A stretch of DNA of 64,000 bases from Limnohabitans sp. 2KL-51 (GTDB lineage Bacteria; Pseudomonadota; Gammaproteobacteria; Burkholderiales; Burkholderiaceae_C), in assembly GCF_003063645.1 (NCBI RefSeq), contig NZ_NESJ01000004.1, forward strand, positions 1 to 64,000, in the 5' to 3' direction. Below the pieces are notes generated by a model that made no database searches, was not told the DNA's origin, and saw only the letters and a program-made list of their open reading frames with translations. Of this stretch, positions 46,637 to 55,524 are shown one piece after another. The first letter of the stretch is position 1, and each line of letters opens with the position of its first letter. A program made the position numbers and the translations under genes.

Positions 46637-47871
46637 GGCGCTCGGTCCACGGTGAGCAAGCCCATGGGCAAACGCAGCGTGGCCAACCAGCACAAAAGAA
46701 GCATCAGCGCCGAGCCCAGCAGCGCATACATCAACCCGCCCCACTGGTACAACAGGCCCGACAGCAGCGTGCCCATGAAGCGACCCAGCGCGTTGGCCGC
46801 GTAATAAAAACCCACGTCTTCGGCCGCTTTTTCTGAGCCTGCATAGGCCAGCACCAAATAACTGTGCACCGACGAATTGATGGCAAATGCAAAGCCGAAC
46901 AAACTTAGACCGCCCACCACCCACCACTCCAGTTGCGGCGCTTGCCAATACATGGCTGCTGCAATGCCCAGCGGTATAAAGGTGAGCACCGCAGACCACC
47001 AACGGGCTGCAGGCACTTCCCGGCTCAGGCCATCGGCGCTGCGCCGCACGATCTGTGGTGCCAAGGCCTGCACCAGGCCGTAGCCAATGGTCCACGCCGC
47101 CAAAAAGCCGCCCACCATGGTGAAGGTCCAGCCCACCGAGTACAAAAACACCGGCACGCCCACCACAAACCACACGTCACGCGCACCAAACAAGGCCACA
47201 CGGGCGGCGGCCAACGCGTTGATGCCTGGATTTTTGGCAAACAACTCTTTGGCCGAGCTTGAAGGCTTGCTCTTGCCCATCATGGGCGGCAAGCTGCTCA
47301 CCACGCCGATCAGCACCAAAGCCAAGAGGCACGACATGGCCCACAGCGAGCCCTGAAAACCCAGCGTCTCCAGCAGCAAACCGCCCAAGAAAAAACCAAA
47401 GCCCTTCATGGCGTTTTTGCTGCCAGTGAACCAGGCCACCCACTTGAACAATTGGCCGTTGCCCGTGTCTTTGGCTTGTGCTTGCGTGATCTTGATGGCC
47501 GATTTGCTGGCGGTTTTGGTCAGGTCTTTGGCCACACCGCACACCCCTTGCGCCAGCACCACCCAGGCCACCGACATGGCAGCTGTCCACTCGGGTTGCA
47601 AGGCCGAGAGCAAACCAAAGCCGATGATCTGCGTGACCAAGCCCACGGTGAGCATGCGCGCAATGCCAAAACGCGTGGCCAACCAGCCGCCGATCAGGTT
47701 GGCCAACACGCCCGCGCCTTCGTAGAGCAAAAACAAAAAGGCCAGCGTGAACGGCGAGTAACCCAGCTTGTAAAAGTGCAGCAGCACCAACATGCGCAAA
47801 GCGCCGTCGGTCAGGGTAAAGCCCCAATACGCCGCAGTGACGATACCGTAATTTCTTTCAGCAGCGTTCAT
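46633..47871 (-). CDS. arsJ: ArsJ, MFS exporter of 1-arseno-3-phosphoglycerate
   Basis: A 412-residue MFS protein with about 12 membrane segments. The N-terminus NYGIVTAAYWGFTLTDGALR and the KNPGINALAAAR-like cytosolic loop fit ArsJ. ArsJ exports 1-arseno-3-phosphoglycerate, formed by the partner GAPDH from glyceraldehyde-3-phosphate and arsenate (Chen and co-workers). The start is 2 bp after the gap stop, and the stop overlaps arsRC by 4 bp. Confidence 0.93.
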   Translation of the reverse strand: MNAAERNYGIVTAAYWGFTLTDGALRMLVLLHFYKLGYSPFTLAFLFLLYEGAGVLANLIGGWLATRFGIARMLTVGLVTQIIGFGLLSALQPEWTAAMSVAWVVLAQGVCGVAKDLTKTASKSAIKITQAQAKDTGNGQLFKWVAWFTGSKNAMKGFGFFLGGLLLETLGFQGSLWAMSCLLALVLIGVVSSLPPMMGKSKPSSSAKELFAKNPGINALAAARVALFGARDVWFVVGVPVFLYSVGWTFTMVGGFLAAWTIGYGLVQALAPQIVRRSADGLSREVPAARWWSAVLTFIPLGIAAAMYWQAPQLEWWVVGGLSLFGFAFAINSSVHSYLVLAYAGSEKAAEDVGFYYAANALGRFMGTLLSGLLYQWGGLMYALLGSALMLLLCWLATLRLPMGLLTVDRAP

Positions 47872-47872
47872 C

Positions 47873-48928
47873 TCAGATGCCGACGTCGTTCATGTGGCAA
47901 GCCAAGTCGACCATGCGGCAGGCGTAGCCCATTTCGTTGTCGTACCAAGCGTAAATTTTCAGCAGCGTGCCGTCGGTCACCATGGTCGACAGCGCGTCCA
48001 CGATGGCGCTGCGCGTGTCGCGGGCGTAATCGACGCTCACCAAAGGGCGCTCCTCGTAACCCAAGATGCCGGCCAAGGGGCCTTGCGCTGCAGCGGCAAA
48101 CAAGGCGTTGACTTCTTCGGCGCTGGTCTCGCGTTTCATCTCGAAAACGCAGTCGGTGAGCGAAGCGTTGAGTACCGGCGCACGCACCGCATGACCGTTG
48201 AGCTTGCCCTTGAGGTCGGGGTAAATCAGGGCAATCGCTGTGGCGCTGCCGGTGGTGGTGGGGGCCAGACTCACCATGGCGCTGCGAGCGCGGCGCAGGT
48301 CTTTGTGTGGTGCGTCCACCACCAAATTGGTGTTGGTCGGGTCGTGGATGGTGGTGATCTGGCCATGCTTGATGCCAATCGCTTCGTGCACCACTTTGAC
48401 CACCGGGGCCAGGCAGTTGGTGGTGCACGATGCCGCCGTGACGATGCGGTCTTTGGCGGGGTTGTACAGCGTGTGGTTGATGCCCACCACGATGTTCAGC
48501 ACATCACCCACCTTGATGGGCGCGGCCACAATCACGCGCTTGGCGCCCCGGTCCAAGTGGCCTTGAATGGTTTCAGGCGTCAAAAACTTGCCCGTGCATT
48601 CGAGCACCAGGTCCACGCCCATGTCTCCCCAGGGAATATCCGCCGGGTTGGCGTGTGACGAAAAGCCGAGGGTGCGCTCACCGATGCGGATCTGGCTGTC
48701 GTTGTCGCTGTTGACTTGGGCTTCGATGCGCTCGCGCCATTTGCCTTGCACGCTGTCAAACGCCAGCAAATGCGCCGTGGCCGCTGCACCGCCCTTGAGT
48801 TCGTTCAGGTGCACCACCTCCAGGCGGTTGCCTGCGCGGGGGTCGTCCGATTGGCGCTCGGCAGCGCCCATGGCCGCACGCAGGGCCAAACGGCCTATGC
48901 GGCCCATACCGTTGATGCCGACTTTCAT
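47873..48928 (-). CDS. gapdh: ArsJ-associated glyceraldehyde-3-phosphate dehydrogenase
   Basis: A 351-residue GAPDH. NAD-binding [15 protein letters not shown] is at the N-terminus and the catalytic Cys in [11 protein letters not shown]. It is in the arsenic operon, not a glycolytic one, and here most likely uses arsenate in place of phosphate to make 1-arseno-3-phosphoglycerate, for export by ArsJ. The start at 48928 (MKVGINGM) is chosen; the frame is open to 49075 but lies over the promoter. Divergent from phoX. Confidence 0.93.
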   Translation of the reverse strand: MKVGINGMGRIGRLALRAAMGAAERQSDDPRAGNRLEVVHLNELKGGAAATAHLLAFDSVQGKWRERIEAQVNSDNDSQIRIGERTLGFSSHANPADIPWGDMGVDLVLECTGKFLTPETIQGHLDRGAKRVIVAAPIKVGDVLNIVVGINHTLYNPAKDRIVTAASCTTNCLAPVVKVVHEAIGIKHGQITTIHDPTNTNLVVDAPHKDLRRARSAMVSLAPTTTGSATAIALIYPDLKGKLNGHAVRAPVLNASLTDCVFEMKRETSAEEVNALFAAAAQGPLAGILGYEERPLVSVDYARDTRSAIVDALSTMVTDGTLLKIYAWYDNEMGYACRMVDLACHMNDVGI

Positions 48929-48972
48929 GGTTGATCCTTCGATGGTTCTGGAAATGTCAATGTGCTGACTGT

Positions 48973-49001
48973 GCCACTTCTGTGTGACCAAACCATGACA
49001 A
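48973..49001 (-). promoter_or_regulatory. PHO box before the arsenic operon
   Basis: Minus strand TTGTCAT (48995-49001), GGTT, TGGTCAC (48984-48990): 6 and 5 of 7. After 10 bp comes CACAGT, the same hexamer as before phnZ and one base from the pstS TACAGT. A second weaker pair, CAGTCAG and TTGACAT, lies at 48954-48971. No ArsR palindrome was clear. Confidence 0.6.
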
Positions 49002-49053
49002 GTCTGCAACCCAGCCCCTTTGTGGGGGTGATGCCCTCGCCGCAATGGACTTT

Positions 49054-49087
49054 TTGACATCAACAAGTCACACAAACCCCTTTCAAT
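49054..49087 (+). promoter_or_regulatory. PHO box and -10 before the first phoX
   Basis: TTGACATCAACAAGTCAC at 49054-49071: both half-sites match at 5 of 7. TTCAAT (4 of 6) lies exactly 10 bp further at 49082-49087. Confidence 0.6.
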
Positions 49088-49110
49088 GGGTGCTTTCCTC
49101 AGGAGCTTTC

Positions 49111-51336
49111 ATGTCGCACCACGATCAGGATCCCGTCTTTAACACCTCGGACAACCTTCACTTTCAGGACGTTTTGGCCCAATCGCTGCAAAACCCGGCT
49201 CGCCGTGGTTTGTTGCGTGGTGGTCTGGGCTTGGCCGGTTTGGCCATGTTGCCCGGTTGCGCCAGCATGGTGTCGGGTGTGGCCGCAGCACCTTCGGCGC
49301 TGGGCTTTCCGTCCTTGGACAAAAGTTTGCTGGACAACGTGATATTGCCGCCCGGTTACCAGTACACGGTTCTGCACGCCACCGGCGATGCACTGGATTC
49401 AACCCTGCCCGCTTACTCCAACAAAGGCGTTGAGACCGATGATTGGTCGCGCCGCATTGGTGACCACCACGACGGCATGGACATTTATTACATCGACGCC
49501 AATGGCCGCTTCACCGAGAACGAAACAGGCCGCGCCGTACTCTGTGTGAACCACGAGAGTTCGGCCGATGCGCACTTCATGCACCCCAATGGCCAAACGT
49601 CCAATGGCGTGAGCGGCAAAAGGTTTGACCAATTTGGCTCTTGGGACTTGGGTTCGCGTCCTGAACTGGAAGTGCTCAAGGAAATCAACCACCACGGCAT
49701 TTCAGTGGTCGAGATGGTCAAAACCCCACAAGGCTGGCGCATCAAGAAAGACTCACCTTTGAACCGCCGCTTCACGGCCCAAACACCGGCCCGCATCAGC
49801 GGCCCACGCGCTGAAATCGACAACATCCGCAGCTTCATGGTGACCCGTTGGGACACAGCTGGCGCCATGTCGCGTGGCACTTTGAACAATTGCGGCCATG
49901 GAAAAACCCCTTGGGGCACTTATTTGGGTTGCGAAGAAAACTGGGCGTTTTACTTCCAGGCCACGGGCACGGGCACTGGCCTGTCCCCCAAAGAAGTGGC
50001 GGCACGCCGCCGCTATGGCGTCGCTGCTGCAGCGCCGGCTGCCGGTGTGCAAAGAGCCATCAGCCAAGGCTGGCACACCGTATCGGCCACCGACGACCGA
50101 TTCGCCCGCTGGAATTTGGCGGCCACAGGTGCCAATGCCGAGCGTGACTTCCGCAACGAAGCCAACACCTTTGGCTACAACTTTGAGATCGATCCCCTGT
50201 CGCCTTCTTCCACGCCCGCCAAGCGCGTGGCCATGGGCCGTTTTGCACACGAAGCGGCCGTTTGTGGCATTCCCAAAGCGGGCGAGCCCTTGGCGTTTTA
50301 CATGGGCTGCGATTCGCGCAACGAATACATTTACAAATTCGTGAGCACCGCGGTGTGGGACCCCCGCGATGTGGGCGGCGGCATGCTGGCCGGTGACAAG
50401 TACCTGAGCGAAGGCAAGCTGTATGCTGCCCGTTTTGACGCCACAGGCCAAGGCGAATGGTTGGAGTTGACCATCGCCGATCCGCGCATCGCCAACTTTC
50501 CATCTTACAAATTTGCCAACCAAGCCGATGTGTTGGTTAACCCCCGCTTGGCGGCTGACGCAGTGGGTGCCACCAAGATGGACCGTCCGGAGTGGGGTGC
50601 CGTGAACTACCGTAACGGTGAAATTTATTTTGCCCTGACCAACAACAACGCCGCCAACCGCACGCCCACCAAAGTGGACGCGGCCAACCCCCGCGCCTAC
50701 ATGGACTTGGACGGCAGAAAAGGCACGGGCAACCCCAACGGTCACATCATCCGTTTCAAAGAAGCTGACAACAAGTCAACAGCCAAAGCTTTTGCTTGGG
50801 ACATTTTCTTGTTCGGTGCAGAAGAGGATGCGGGTGACGCCAACCTGTCCGGCCTCACCGCCAAAAACGCTTTCTCGTCGCCTGACGGCCTGTGGTTCAG
50901 CAAGGCCACCGGCATCTGCTGGATTCAGACCGACGACGGCGCCATGACCGACGAAAGCAACTGCATGATGCTGGCCGCTATTCCGGGCCAAGTGGGCGAC
51001 GGCGGCAAAGTCACCGTGAAAAACAAAATGGTGGTCGGTGGTGTCGAGCAAACCGGCACCCAAGAAACTTTTGTGGGCGCCGCTTTGGGCGATGCCAAAC
51101 TGCGCCGCTTCTTGGTCGCCCCCAAGGGTGCGGAAGTGACCGGCATCACGGAAACCGCCGACGGCCGCACTTTGTTTGTCAACATCCAGCACCCCGGCGA
51201 GTTGTCCAAGCCGCTGGCTTCAGGCGAAGCCCCGCAAAGCGTCTGGCCCGGCAACCAAGGTTACGGTGTCCAAGGCCGTCCACGCTCGGCCACGATCGTG
51301 ATCACCCGCAAAGACGGCGGTGTGATCGGGCTCTAA
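49111..51336 (+). CDS. phoX: PhoX-family alkaline phosphatase (first copy)
   Basis: A 741-residue PhoX (DUF839) phosphomonoesterase, Ca/Fe-dependent and secreted by Tat. The signal has the twin-Arg pattern RRGLLRGGLGLAGLAMLPGC, and the LPGC also fits a lipobox. Conserved stretches: VLCVNHESS, LNNCGHGKTPWGT and CEENW, FAHEAAVCG, MDRPEWGAVN and SPDGLWFSKATGICWIQTDD. The start at 49111 has AGGAG before it; the frame is open to 49045 over the PHO box. The second copy at 55525-57819 has the same layout. Confidence 0.96.
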   Translation: MSHHDQDPVFNTSDNLHFQDVLAQSLQNPARRGLLRGGLGLAGLAMLPGCASMVSGVAAAPSALGFPSLDKSLLDNVILPPGYQYTVLHATGDALDSTLPAYSNKGVETDDWSRRIGDHHDGMDIYYIDANGRFTENETGRAVLCVNHESSADAHFMHPNGQTSNGVSGKRFDQFGSWDLGSRPELEVLKEINHHGISVVEMVKTPQGWRIKKDSPLNRRFTAQTPARISGPRAEIDNIRSFMVTRWDTAGAMSRGTLNNCGHGKTPWGTYLGCEENWAFYFQATGTGTGLSPKEVAARRRYGVAAAAPAAGVQRAISQGWHTVSATDDRFARWNLAATGANAERDFRNEANTFGYNFEIDPLSPSSTPAKRVAMGRFAHEAAVCGIPKAGEPLAFYMGCDSRNEYIYKFVSTAVWDPRDVGGGMLAGDKYLSEGKLYAARFDATGQGEWLELTIADPRIANFPSYKFANQADVLVNPRLAADAVGATKMDRPEWGAVNYRNGEIYFALTNNNAANRTPTKVDAANPRAYMDLDGRKGTGNPNGHIIRFKEADNKSTAKAFAWDIFLFGAEEDAGDANLSGLTAKNAFSSPDGLWFSKATGICWIQTDDGAMTDESNCMMLAAIPGQVGDGGKVTVKNKMVVGGVEQTGTQETFVGAALGDAKLRRFLVAPKGAEVTGITETADGRTLFVNIQHPGELSKPLASGEAPQSVWPGNQGYGVQGRPRSATIVITRKDGGVIGL

Positions 51337-51348
51337 TCCGCGCAGGCC

Positions 51349-51978
51349 TCAGGCCATGGCCAAAGTGAGCATGGCCTGCTCTACATCCTGAGAAGCCTTC
51401 TTGAGGTGGGGGTTGCTGGACTCGCTGCCGGCGCGGCCCACATCCAGGTCGGCTTGAAAGCCGTCCCGCTCGGGCCAGACGGCGTTGAGCATGTCAAAGC
51501 CTGCTTCTGCGATGGTGGCTTCAGCTTGTTCGAGCAAGCGTTCTGAGCGGCCTGTTTTGGACAGGACAATGACGATTTTTTTTCCAACCGCGCGGGTTTT
51601 GGACAGCTTGCGCGCCAAGGCCAATGTGGGGCGAAGATCGTCCATCGAGGTGCCCGTTGGCAAAAACACAACATCACTTTCGCGGCTGACATCTTCGGTC
51701 AACTCATCGGCCAATCCGCGGGTGTCCACCACGACCAGGTCGTAGCCCTCAACTGTTTTGCGCAATTTTTTAAGGCTCTTGAATGCGCGGGCTTCAATCT
51801 CCGGCTCGACGCCGTTGCGCATCCTCAGAGCGCCCCATTCCACGCAGGTGAGCTGCTCCAGATCGAAGTCACCGATAAGCACCTTGTGCTGCGCCCGGGC
51901 CGCAGCCACGGCCAACACGCGGGCCAAGGTGCTTTTGCCAACACCGCCCTTTTGGCCCACAAATGAAGCAATTCGCAT
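51349..51978 (-). CDS. ParA-like P-loop ATPase
   Basis: A 209-residue ParA/MinD-type ATPase. The deviant Walker A is GQKGGVGKSTLARVLA, the switch I Asp in LIGDFDLEQ, and VVVDTRGLADEL the Walker B. No ParB gene or parS site is near. Such orphan ParA proteins (also called cobyrinic-acid-synthase-like) sort cargo or act in replicon segregation; the cargo here is unknown. It converges with phoX (12 bp) and is divergent from the GT28 gene. Confidence 0.85.
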   Translation of the reverse strand: MRIASFVGQKGGVGKSTLARVLAVAAARAQHKVLIGDFDLEQLTCVEWGALRMRNGVEPEIEARAFKSLKKLRKTVEGYDLVVVDTRGLADELTEDVSRESDVVFLPTGTSMDDLRPTLALARKLSKTRAVGKKIVIVLSKTGRSERLLEQAEATIAEAGFDMLNAVWPERDGFQADLDVGRAGSESSNPHLKKASQDVEQAMLTLAMA

Positions 51979-52002
51979 GAATCAGTCCTTGAATAAAAAA
52001 AG

Positions 52003-52063
52003 GTCACACATGATCAAACTCGCAGAGGCTGATTGTGAATGCTGTAAATCCCTCATGTGTGAC
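52003..52063. repeat. Perfect 11-bp inverted repeat between the ParA and GT28 genes
   Basis: GTCACACATGA (52003-52013) and TCATGTGTGAC (52053-52063) are perfect reverse complements 39 bp apart. The left arm begins 25 bp upstream of the parA-like start. A dimeric operator pair or looping site is possible; half-sites partly resemble PHO repeats (TGTGAC) but are in opposed orientation. Confidence 0.6.
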
Positions 52064-52135
52064 ATTTTCATGAATCGGCAGTGGTGATGAAGCGCCAAGC
52101 CCATGAACACACCCCTAAGAAAACAGGGGCAAACA

Positions 52136-52153
52136 CAGTCACGCCCATGTCAT
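52136..52153 (+). promoter_or_regulatory. PHO box before the GT28 glycolipid synthase
   Basis: CAGTCACGCCCATGTCAT at 52136-52153: both half-sites match at 6 of 7, one of the best in the window. The hexamer 10 bp on (CAAGCT, 52164-52169) is a poor -10. It lies 25 bp before the ATG and would again give a nearly leaderless RNA. Confidence 0.6.
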
Positions 52154-52177
52154 TCGCATCGATCAAGCTCACGTCCG

Positions 52178-53296
52178 ATGAAATACCTTGTTCAGCTCAT
52201 TTACTTCAACGCCGGCGGTGGCCACCGGTCAGCAGCGCTGGCCTTGCAGGAAGTCATCGCTCAAAAGCACCCGGATTGGTCGGTGTCATTGGTCAATCTC
52301 TTTGAGGTCATTGACTCGGACCGCTATTACCAAAAACTGACTGGCTTTGCGCCTGAAGATTTGTACAACCTGAGGCTGAAAAAAGGCTGGACCCGTGGCT
52401 TGGCCACCGAGCTCAAAATCTTTCAGACCATGATCAGGCTGACCCTGCCCAAGCTCAAAAAGAAGGTGCGGTCATTTTGGGCCAGCAACCCGCCGGATAT
52501 GGTGGTCTCGCTGGTGCCCAATTTCAACAAAGTCATGTACGAGGCACTGCGGGACGAATTGCCGGGAGTGCCTTATGTCACGGTCCTGACCGACATGGCC
52601 GACTACCCGCCCCACTTCTGGATGGAACCTCGGCAAGGCCAGTACATCATTTGCGGCACAGCGTTTGCAGCCTCACAGGCGGCTGCGCTGGGTTATGACC
52701 ACCAGGCCATCATCACCACATCGGGCATGATTTTGCGCCCTGATTTTTACCGCACGCAGTCGGTGGACAATGCGGCCCGGCTCACAGAGATGGGTCTGGA
52801 GCCGAATGTCCCCACGGGCTTGATCCTGTTTGGTGGGCATGGGTCCTCTGAAATGCTGCAAATCGCCAAGGCACTGCCGGGCCGACAGCTGATTTTTGTG
52901 GCGGGCCACAACACCGCCTTGGCCAAAAAAATGGCAACGCAATCGGCGTCAAGCAAGCACCATGTCTTGGGTTTCGTCCAAGACATCCACCTCGTCATGC
53001 ACGTGTGTGATTATTTTGTGGGCAAACCCGGCCCTGGCAGCTTGAGTGAGGCGGTGCACATGGGTTTGCCCGTCATCACTTTCCGCAATGGCGCCACCAT
53101 GCCACAGGAAAGGTACAACACGGTGTGGCTGGAAGAGAACCAACTGGGCAAGGTCATTGCATCGGTCAGTGAATTGCCGGGTGCTGTGGATGCGCTGTTG
53201 AGTGAACTGCCCAAATACCATGGCCATGTCCAACAAATGAACAACCAGGCGGTGTTCGAAGTGGTCGACGCTTTGGGAGCGATCAAGGCGGGTTGA
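52178..53296 (+). CDS. MGDG-synthase-like glycosyltransferase (GT28)
   Basis: A 372-residue GT-B enzyme of the MurG / monogalactosyl-diacylglycerol-synthase family: YFNAGGGHRSAALALQEV at the start, VSLVPNFNKVMYEAL, and the donor-site region VGKPGPGSLSEAVHMGLP. Together with the PlcP-Agt operon it suggests a second way to make phosphorus-free glycolipids from diacylglycerol. The start at 52178 (MKYLVQLIYF) begins the family match. An earlier ATG at 52103 would put coding over the PHO box. Confidence 0.85.
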   Translation: MKYLVQLIYFNAGGGHRSAALALQEVIAQKHPDWSVSLVNLFEVIDSDRYYQKLTGFAPEDLYNLRLKKGWTRGLATELKIFQTMIRLTLPKLKKKVRSFWASNPPDMVVSLVPNFNKVMYEALRDELPGVPYVTVLTDMADYPPHFWMEPRQGQYIICGTAFAASQAAALGYDHQAIITTSGMILRPDFYRTQSVDNAARLTEMGLEPNVPTGLILFGGHGSSEMLQIAKALPGRQLIFVAGHNTALAKKMATQSASSKHHVLGFVQDIHLVMHVCDYFVGKPGPGSLSEAVHMGLPVITFRNGATMPQERYNTVWLEENQLGKVIASVSELPGAVDALLSELPKYHGHVQQMNNQAVFEVVDALGAIKAG

Positions 53297-53400
53297 GCTG
53301 ACTGTCTTGGGTGGGCGGGCCCAAGGCGCTGGACTGCCATTGTTTTGAAGCCGTCAAAGCGTTACATCACAAGGGTTCTGCGGGTTTTCAAAGGAATGTC

Positions 53401-54180
53401 ATGTTGCCTGTTTTTCGGAACATTCAGTGTTTGCATCGGATCGGTGAGTCCCCGCTTTGGAGGGCATGCGCAGTTTGGGCGTTTGTGGGGGTCATGGGTT
53501 CGGCCCAAGCTCAGCCTGAGGAAAAAAGAGGTGCTTGGCAGCTGAGCGCAGGTTGGCAGGATTACAGCGAACCCCAAATGAATTTAAAAGGCCCCGAGCT
53601 GGGCGTGCATTGGCAAAGCCAAACATGGGGACAGTACACCTTGGAGTCCGATGCGCAGCTGGGCCTGCAAAACTACAGCAGCGTTCCGTCAGGGCGTTTG
53701 GACTCGGTGCTGAACCTTGACACCCGCTGGCGAGTTCTCAGGGCATCAACAGCCCAACCCCAGTGGCAGGTCGGTTTGGCTTTGCACACCCATGCCAATT
53801 TTTTGCGCGGCACCACCAGTTTGGGTTTTGGGGGCTATGACCGGCTTTCTACCCAAGTCTGGTTGCCAGTGCGCTGGCAGCAGGACAACACACAGCCTTG
53901 GACGGTCGATGCAGGCTGGCTGTTGTGGGGACAGCATGTGTCCCGTTTGTCACAAGTGAACACGGGTCTGCAGGACGTGACCAACCAACAGCGCAAGGGT
54001 GTTTACTTTCAAATCAGCAAGGACATCCCTACCGGCCTGGGTGAGATGCAACCCTACGCACGCTGGACTTGGGTGGACGATTCGGATGTCCATTGGGTGA
54101 GTTTGGTCGGACTGGACAGAGGCACTTACGAGCCACGAAATAACAGGCTGCAAGTGGGCCTGAAATGGCGCATTCGATAA
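53401..54180 (+). CDS. Outer-membrane beta-barrel-like exported protein
   Basis: A 259-residue protein. Signal peptide MLPVFRNIQCLHRIGESPLW, then ACAVWAFVGVMGSAQAQ; cleavage after AQA. The mature part is rich in alternating aromatic strands (GAWQLSAGWQDYSEP, LGVHWQSQTWGQYTL) and ends VGLKWRIR, typical of small outer-membrane barrels that end with an aromatic/charged strand. It follows the GT28 gene by 104 bp on the same strand. No known family could be assigned; a role in lipid or phosphate stress is inference. Confidence 0.6.
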   Translation: MLPVFRNIQCLHRIGESPLWRACAVWAFVGVMGSAQAQPEEKRGAWQLSAGWQDYSEPQMNLKGPELGVHWQSQTWGQYTLESDAQLGLQNYSSVPSGRLDSVLNLDTRWRVLRASTAQPQWQVGLALHTHANFLRGTTSLGFGGYDRLSTQVWLPVRWQQDNTQPWTVDAGWLLWGQHVSRLSQVNTGLQDVTNQQRKGVYFQISKDIPTGLGEMQPYARWTWVDDSDVHWVSLVGLDRGTYEPRNNRLQVGLKWRIR

Positions 54181-54255
54181 ATTTGACGAATCACCAACTC
54201 AAGCCACTGAAGACAAGGGCTTGAAGCAAGCACCGATAAGGCACCCCATTGGGCA

Positions 54256-55305
54256 TCAATCCGCAGGCGACAAAATAACCTCCATGGCGTAGCGTGTCGG
54301 CAGTGAACCGGTTTGCTGAAACCACAGCGTCATAGGCCCTTCGCCCAGTTGGGTCTTGGGAACATTGGCCAACACGTTGCGTGCCAAATCGCTGGGTCCC
54401 ATGTGGCCGTACACCAGCATGCGCGAGACATTTTCACCTGCATCAAACACCTTGTTGGGCTGCAAAGCATAAAAGGCAATGGCGTCTTCTGAAACGTACT
54501 GCACCAGTTTGACCGACATCAACTGTTGGCCTTTTGGAATATCCCAACTGACATAGTCGCGATCACCGCGCACCACTACGCCATGGATCAGGTAGGTTTG
54601 CAGGCCAGGGGCCAAAATGCTGGGCAGCAAAGGGTCACCTGAAGCCTCATGCGACACAACGCTTGGGTTTTGCAAGTCAAAACCTTGGGCCGCAGAGTTG
54701 TTACCCGCCATGTCCACTTGGCGCAACCAAACCCGGCTCAAGCTGTTACCCAAAGCACCGAGCGCGCTGCCTTTGCCTGCAGACCAAGAGCGCTGATCGT
54801 CCAGCGAATACTCCCAACGCGCACCCGGCTCAATGCCCGACAATTTGAAGGTGTTGGTCACGCCTTCGGATTGACCCGATATGGCCACGGCAGCGGGAGG
54901 TGTGGTGTCCAAAACACAGTTGACGCGCACGATTTCCGAGGTGTTGCCCGCGTCGTCCCGAGCACGCACCCAAATCATTTTGGCGCCGTCGCCTTTGACA
55001 ACAAACGAACCACCGGAACCGCGTATCCAAGTGACCCCTTGGTCCAGCGAAAACTCCCAATCGATGCCCTGACTTTCTACACCCCACCTGCCGTTGCTTG
55101 TGACGCCATCGGTCACGTCAAGGCCAGTGTCGTTGAACGACAAAACAGGGGTTTTGAGAACGACTGCACCGGCAACCGGTGGTGTCTGAGCGCCTGGGGC
55201 TGTGGTGGTCACAGGTCCCGCGCCTGAACCGCCACAGGCCACTAAAAAAACTGCCACAGCGAGGACGGCAAAAGATCGCCTTAAAGAGGGTGGGGGCGAG
55301 AACAT
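54256..55305 (-). CDS. Lipoprotein with bacterial Ig-like repeats
   Basis: About 349 residues from this start. The N-terminus SLRRSFAVLAVAVFLVACGG ends in a lipobox (LVAC), so it is a lipoprotein. Two Ig-like modules share WEFSLDQGVTW and WEYSLDDQRSW, with GG-rich turns. The C-terminal 130 residues have no recognised match. An alternative start at 55320 exists. No PHO box is apparent, and an AT-rich stretch lies upstream. Unknown function at the outer surface. Confidence 0.6.
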   Translation of the reverse strand: MFSPPPSLRRSFAVLAVAVFLVACGGSGAGPVTTTAPGAQTPPVAGAVVLKTPVLSFNDTGLDVTDGVTSNGRWGVESQGIDWEFSLDQGVTWIRGSGGSFVVKGDGAKMIWVRARDDAGNTSEIVRVNCVLDTTPPAAVAISGQSEGVTNTFKLSGIEPGARWEYSLDDQRSWSAGKGSALGALGNSLSRVWLRQVDMAGNNSAAQGFDLQNPSVVSHEASGDPLLPSILAPGLQTYLIHGVVVRGDRDYVSWDIPKGQQLMSVKLVQYVSEDAIAFYALQPNKVFDAGENVSRMLVYGHMGPSDLARNVLANVPKTQLGEGPMTLWFQQTGSLPTRYAMEVILSPAD

Positions 55306-55397
55306 GTGAACTGATCCCATATTTTTAAAATATTTAAAGGCATCACCAGGGTGCAGGCAAAGACCTGAATCCATGATCTAAAGACCGTCAACAACCC

Positions 55398-55433
55398 AAA
55401 AAAAACCCCCACAAGAAAGGATTCAAGTGAGGG
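55398..55433 (-). terminator. Rho-independent terminator of the second phoX
   Basis: On the minus strand CCCTCAC / GTGGGGG with a 14-base loop (one T-G pair), followed by eight T. It lies 92 bp past the phoX stop. Confidence 0.8.
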
Positions 55434-55455
55434 TGATGGGATCGTTCCGCGGGGA

Positions 55456-55495
55456 CGGATGAAGAGCATGCTCATTCAAGCATGCCCTTCATCCG
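55456..55495. repeat. Large hairpin after the second phoX
   Basis: Arms CGGATGAAG (55456-55464) and CTTCATCCG (55487-55495) plus an inner GCATGC/GCATGC pair. No T-run follows on either strand, so it is an extra stem ahead of the terminator, which could protect the mRNA 3' end. Confidence 0.7.
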
Positions 55496-55524
55496 CCTGG
55501 CCGTTGAAACGCCTGTCCGTTGAA

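Noticed and set aside
46637..47173. N-terminal extension of the ArsR-ArsC frame
   Set aside because: It is out-of-frame translation of arsJ; ArsR homology starts at 46636.
48954..48971. Second PHO-like pair before the arsenic operon
   Set aside because: Half-sites are only 5 of 7 each and no -10 lies 10 bp further, so it is mentioned only as a secondary possibility.
52010..52087. 25-codon Cys-rich open frame between parA-like and GT28
   Set aside because: Too short, no ribosome site, and contains the inverted repeat, so chance is more likely.
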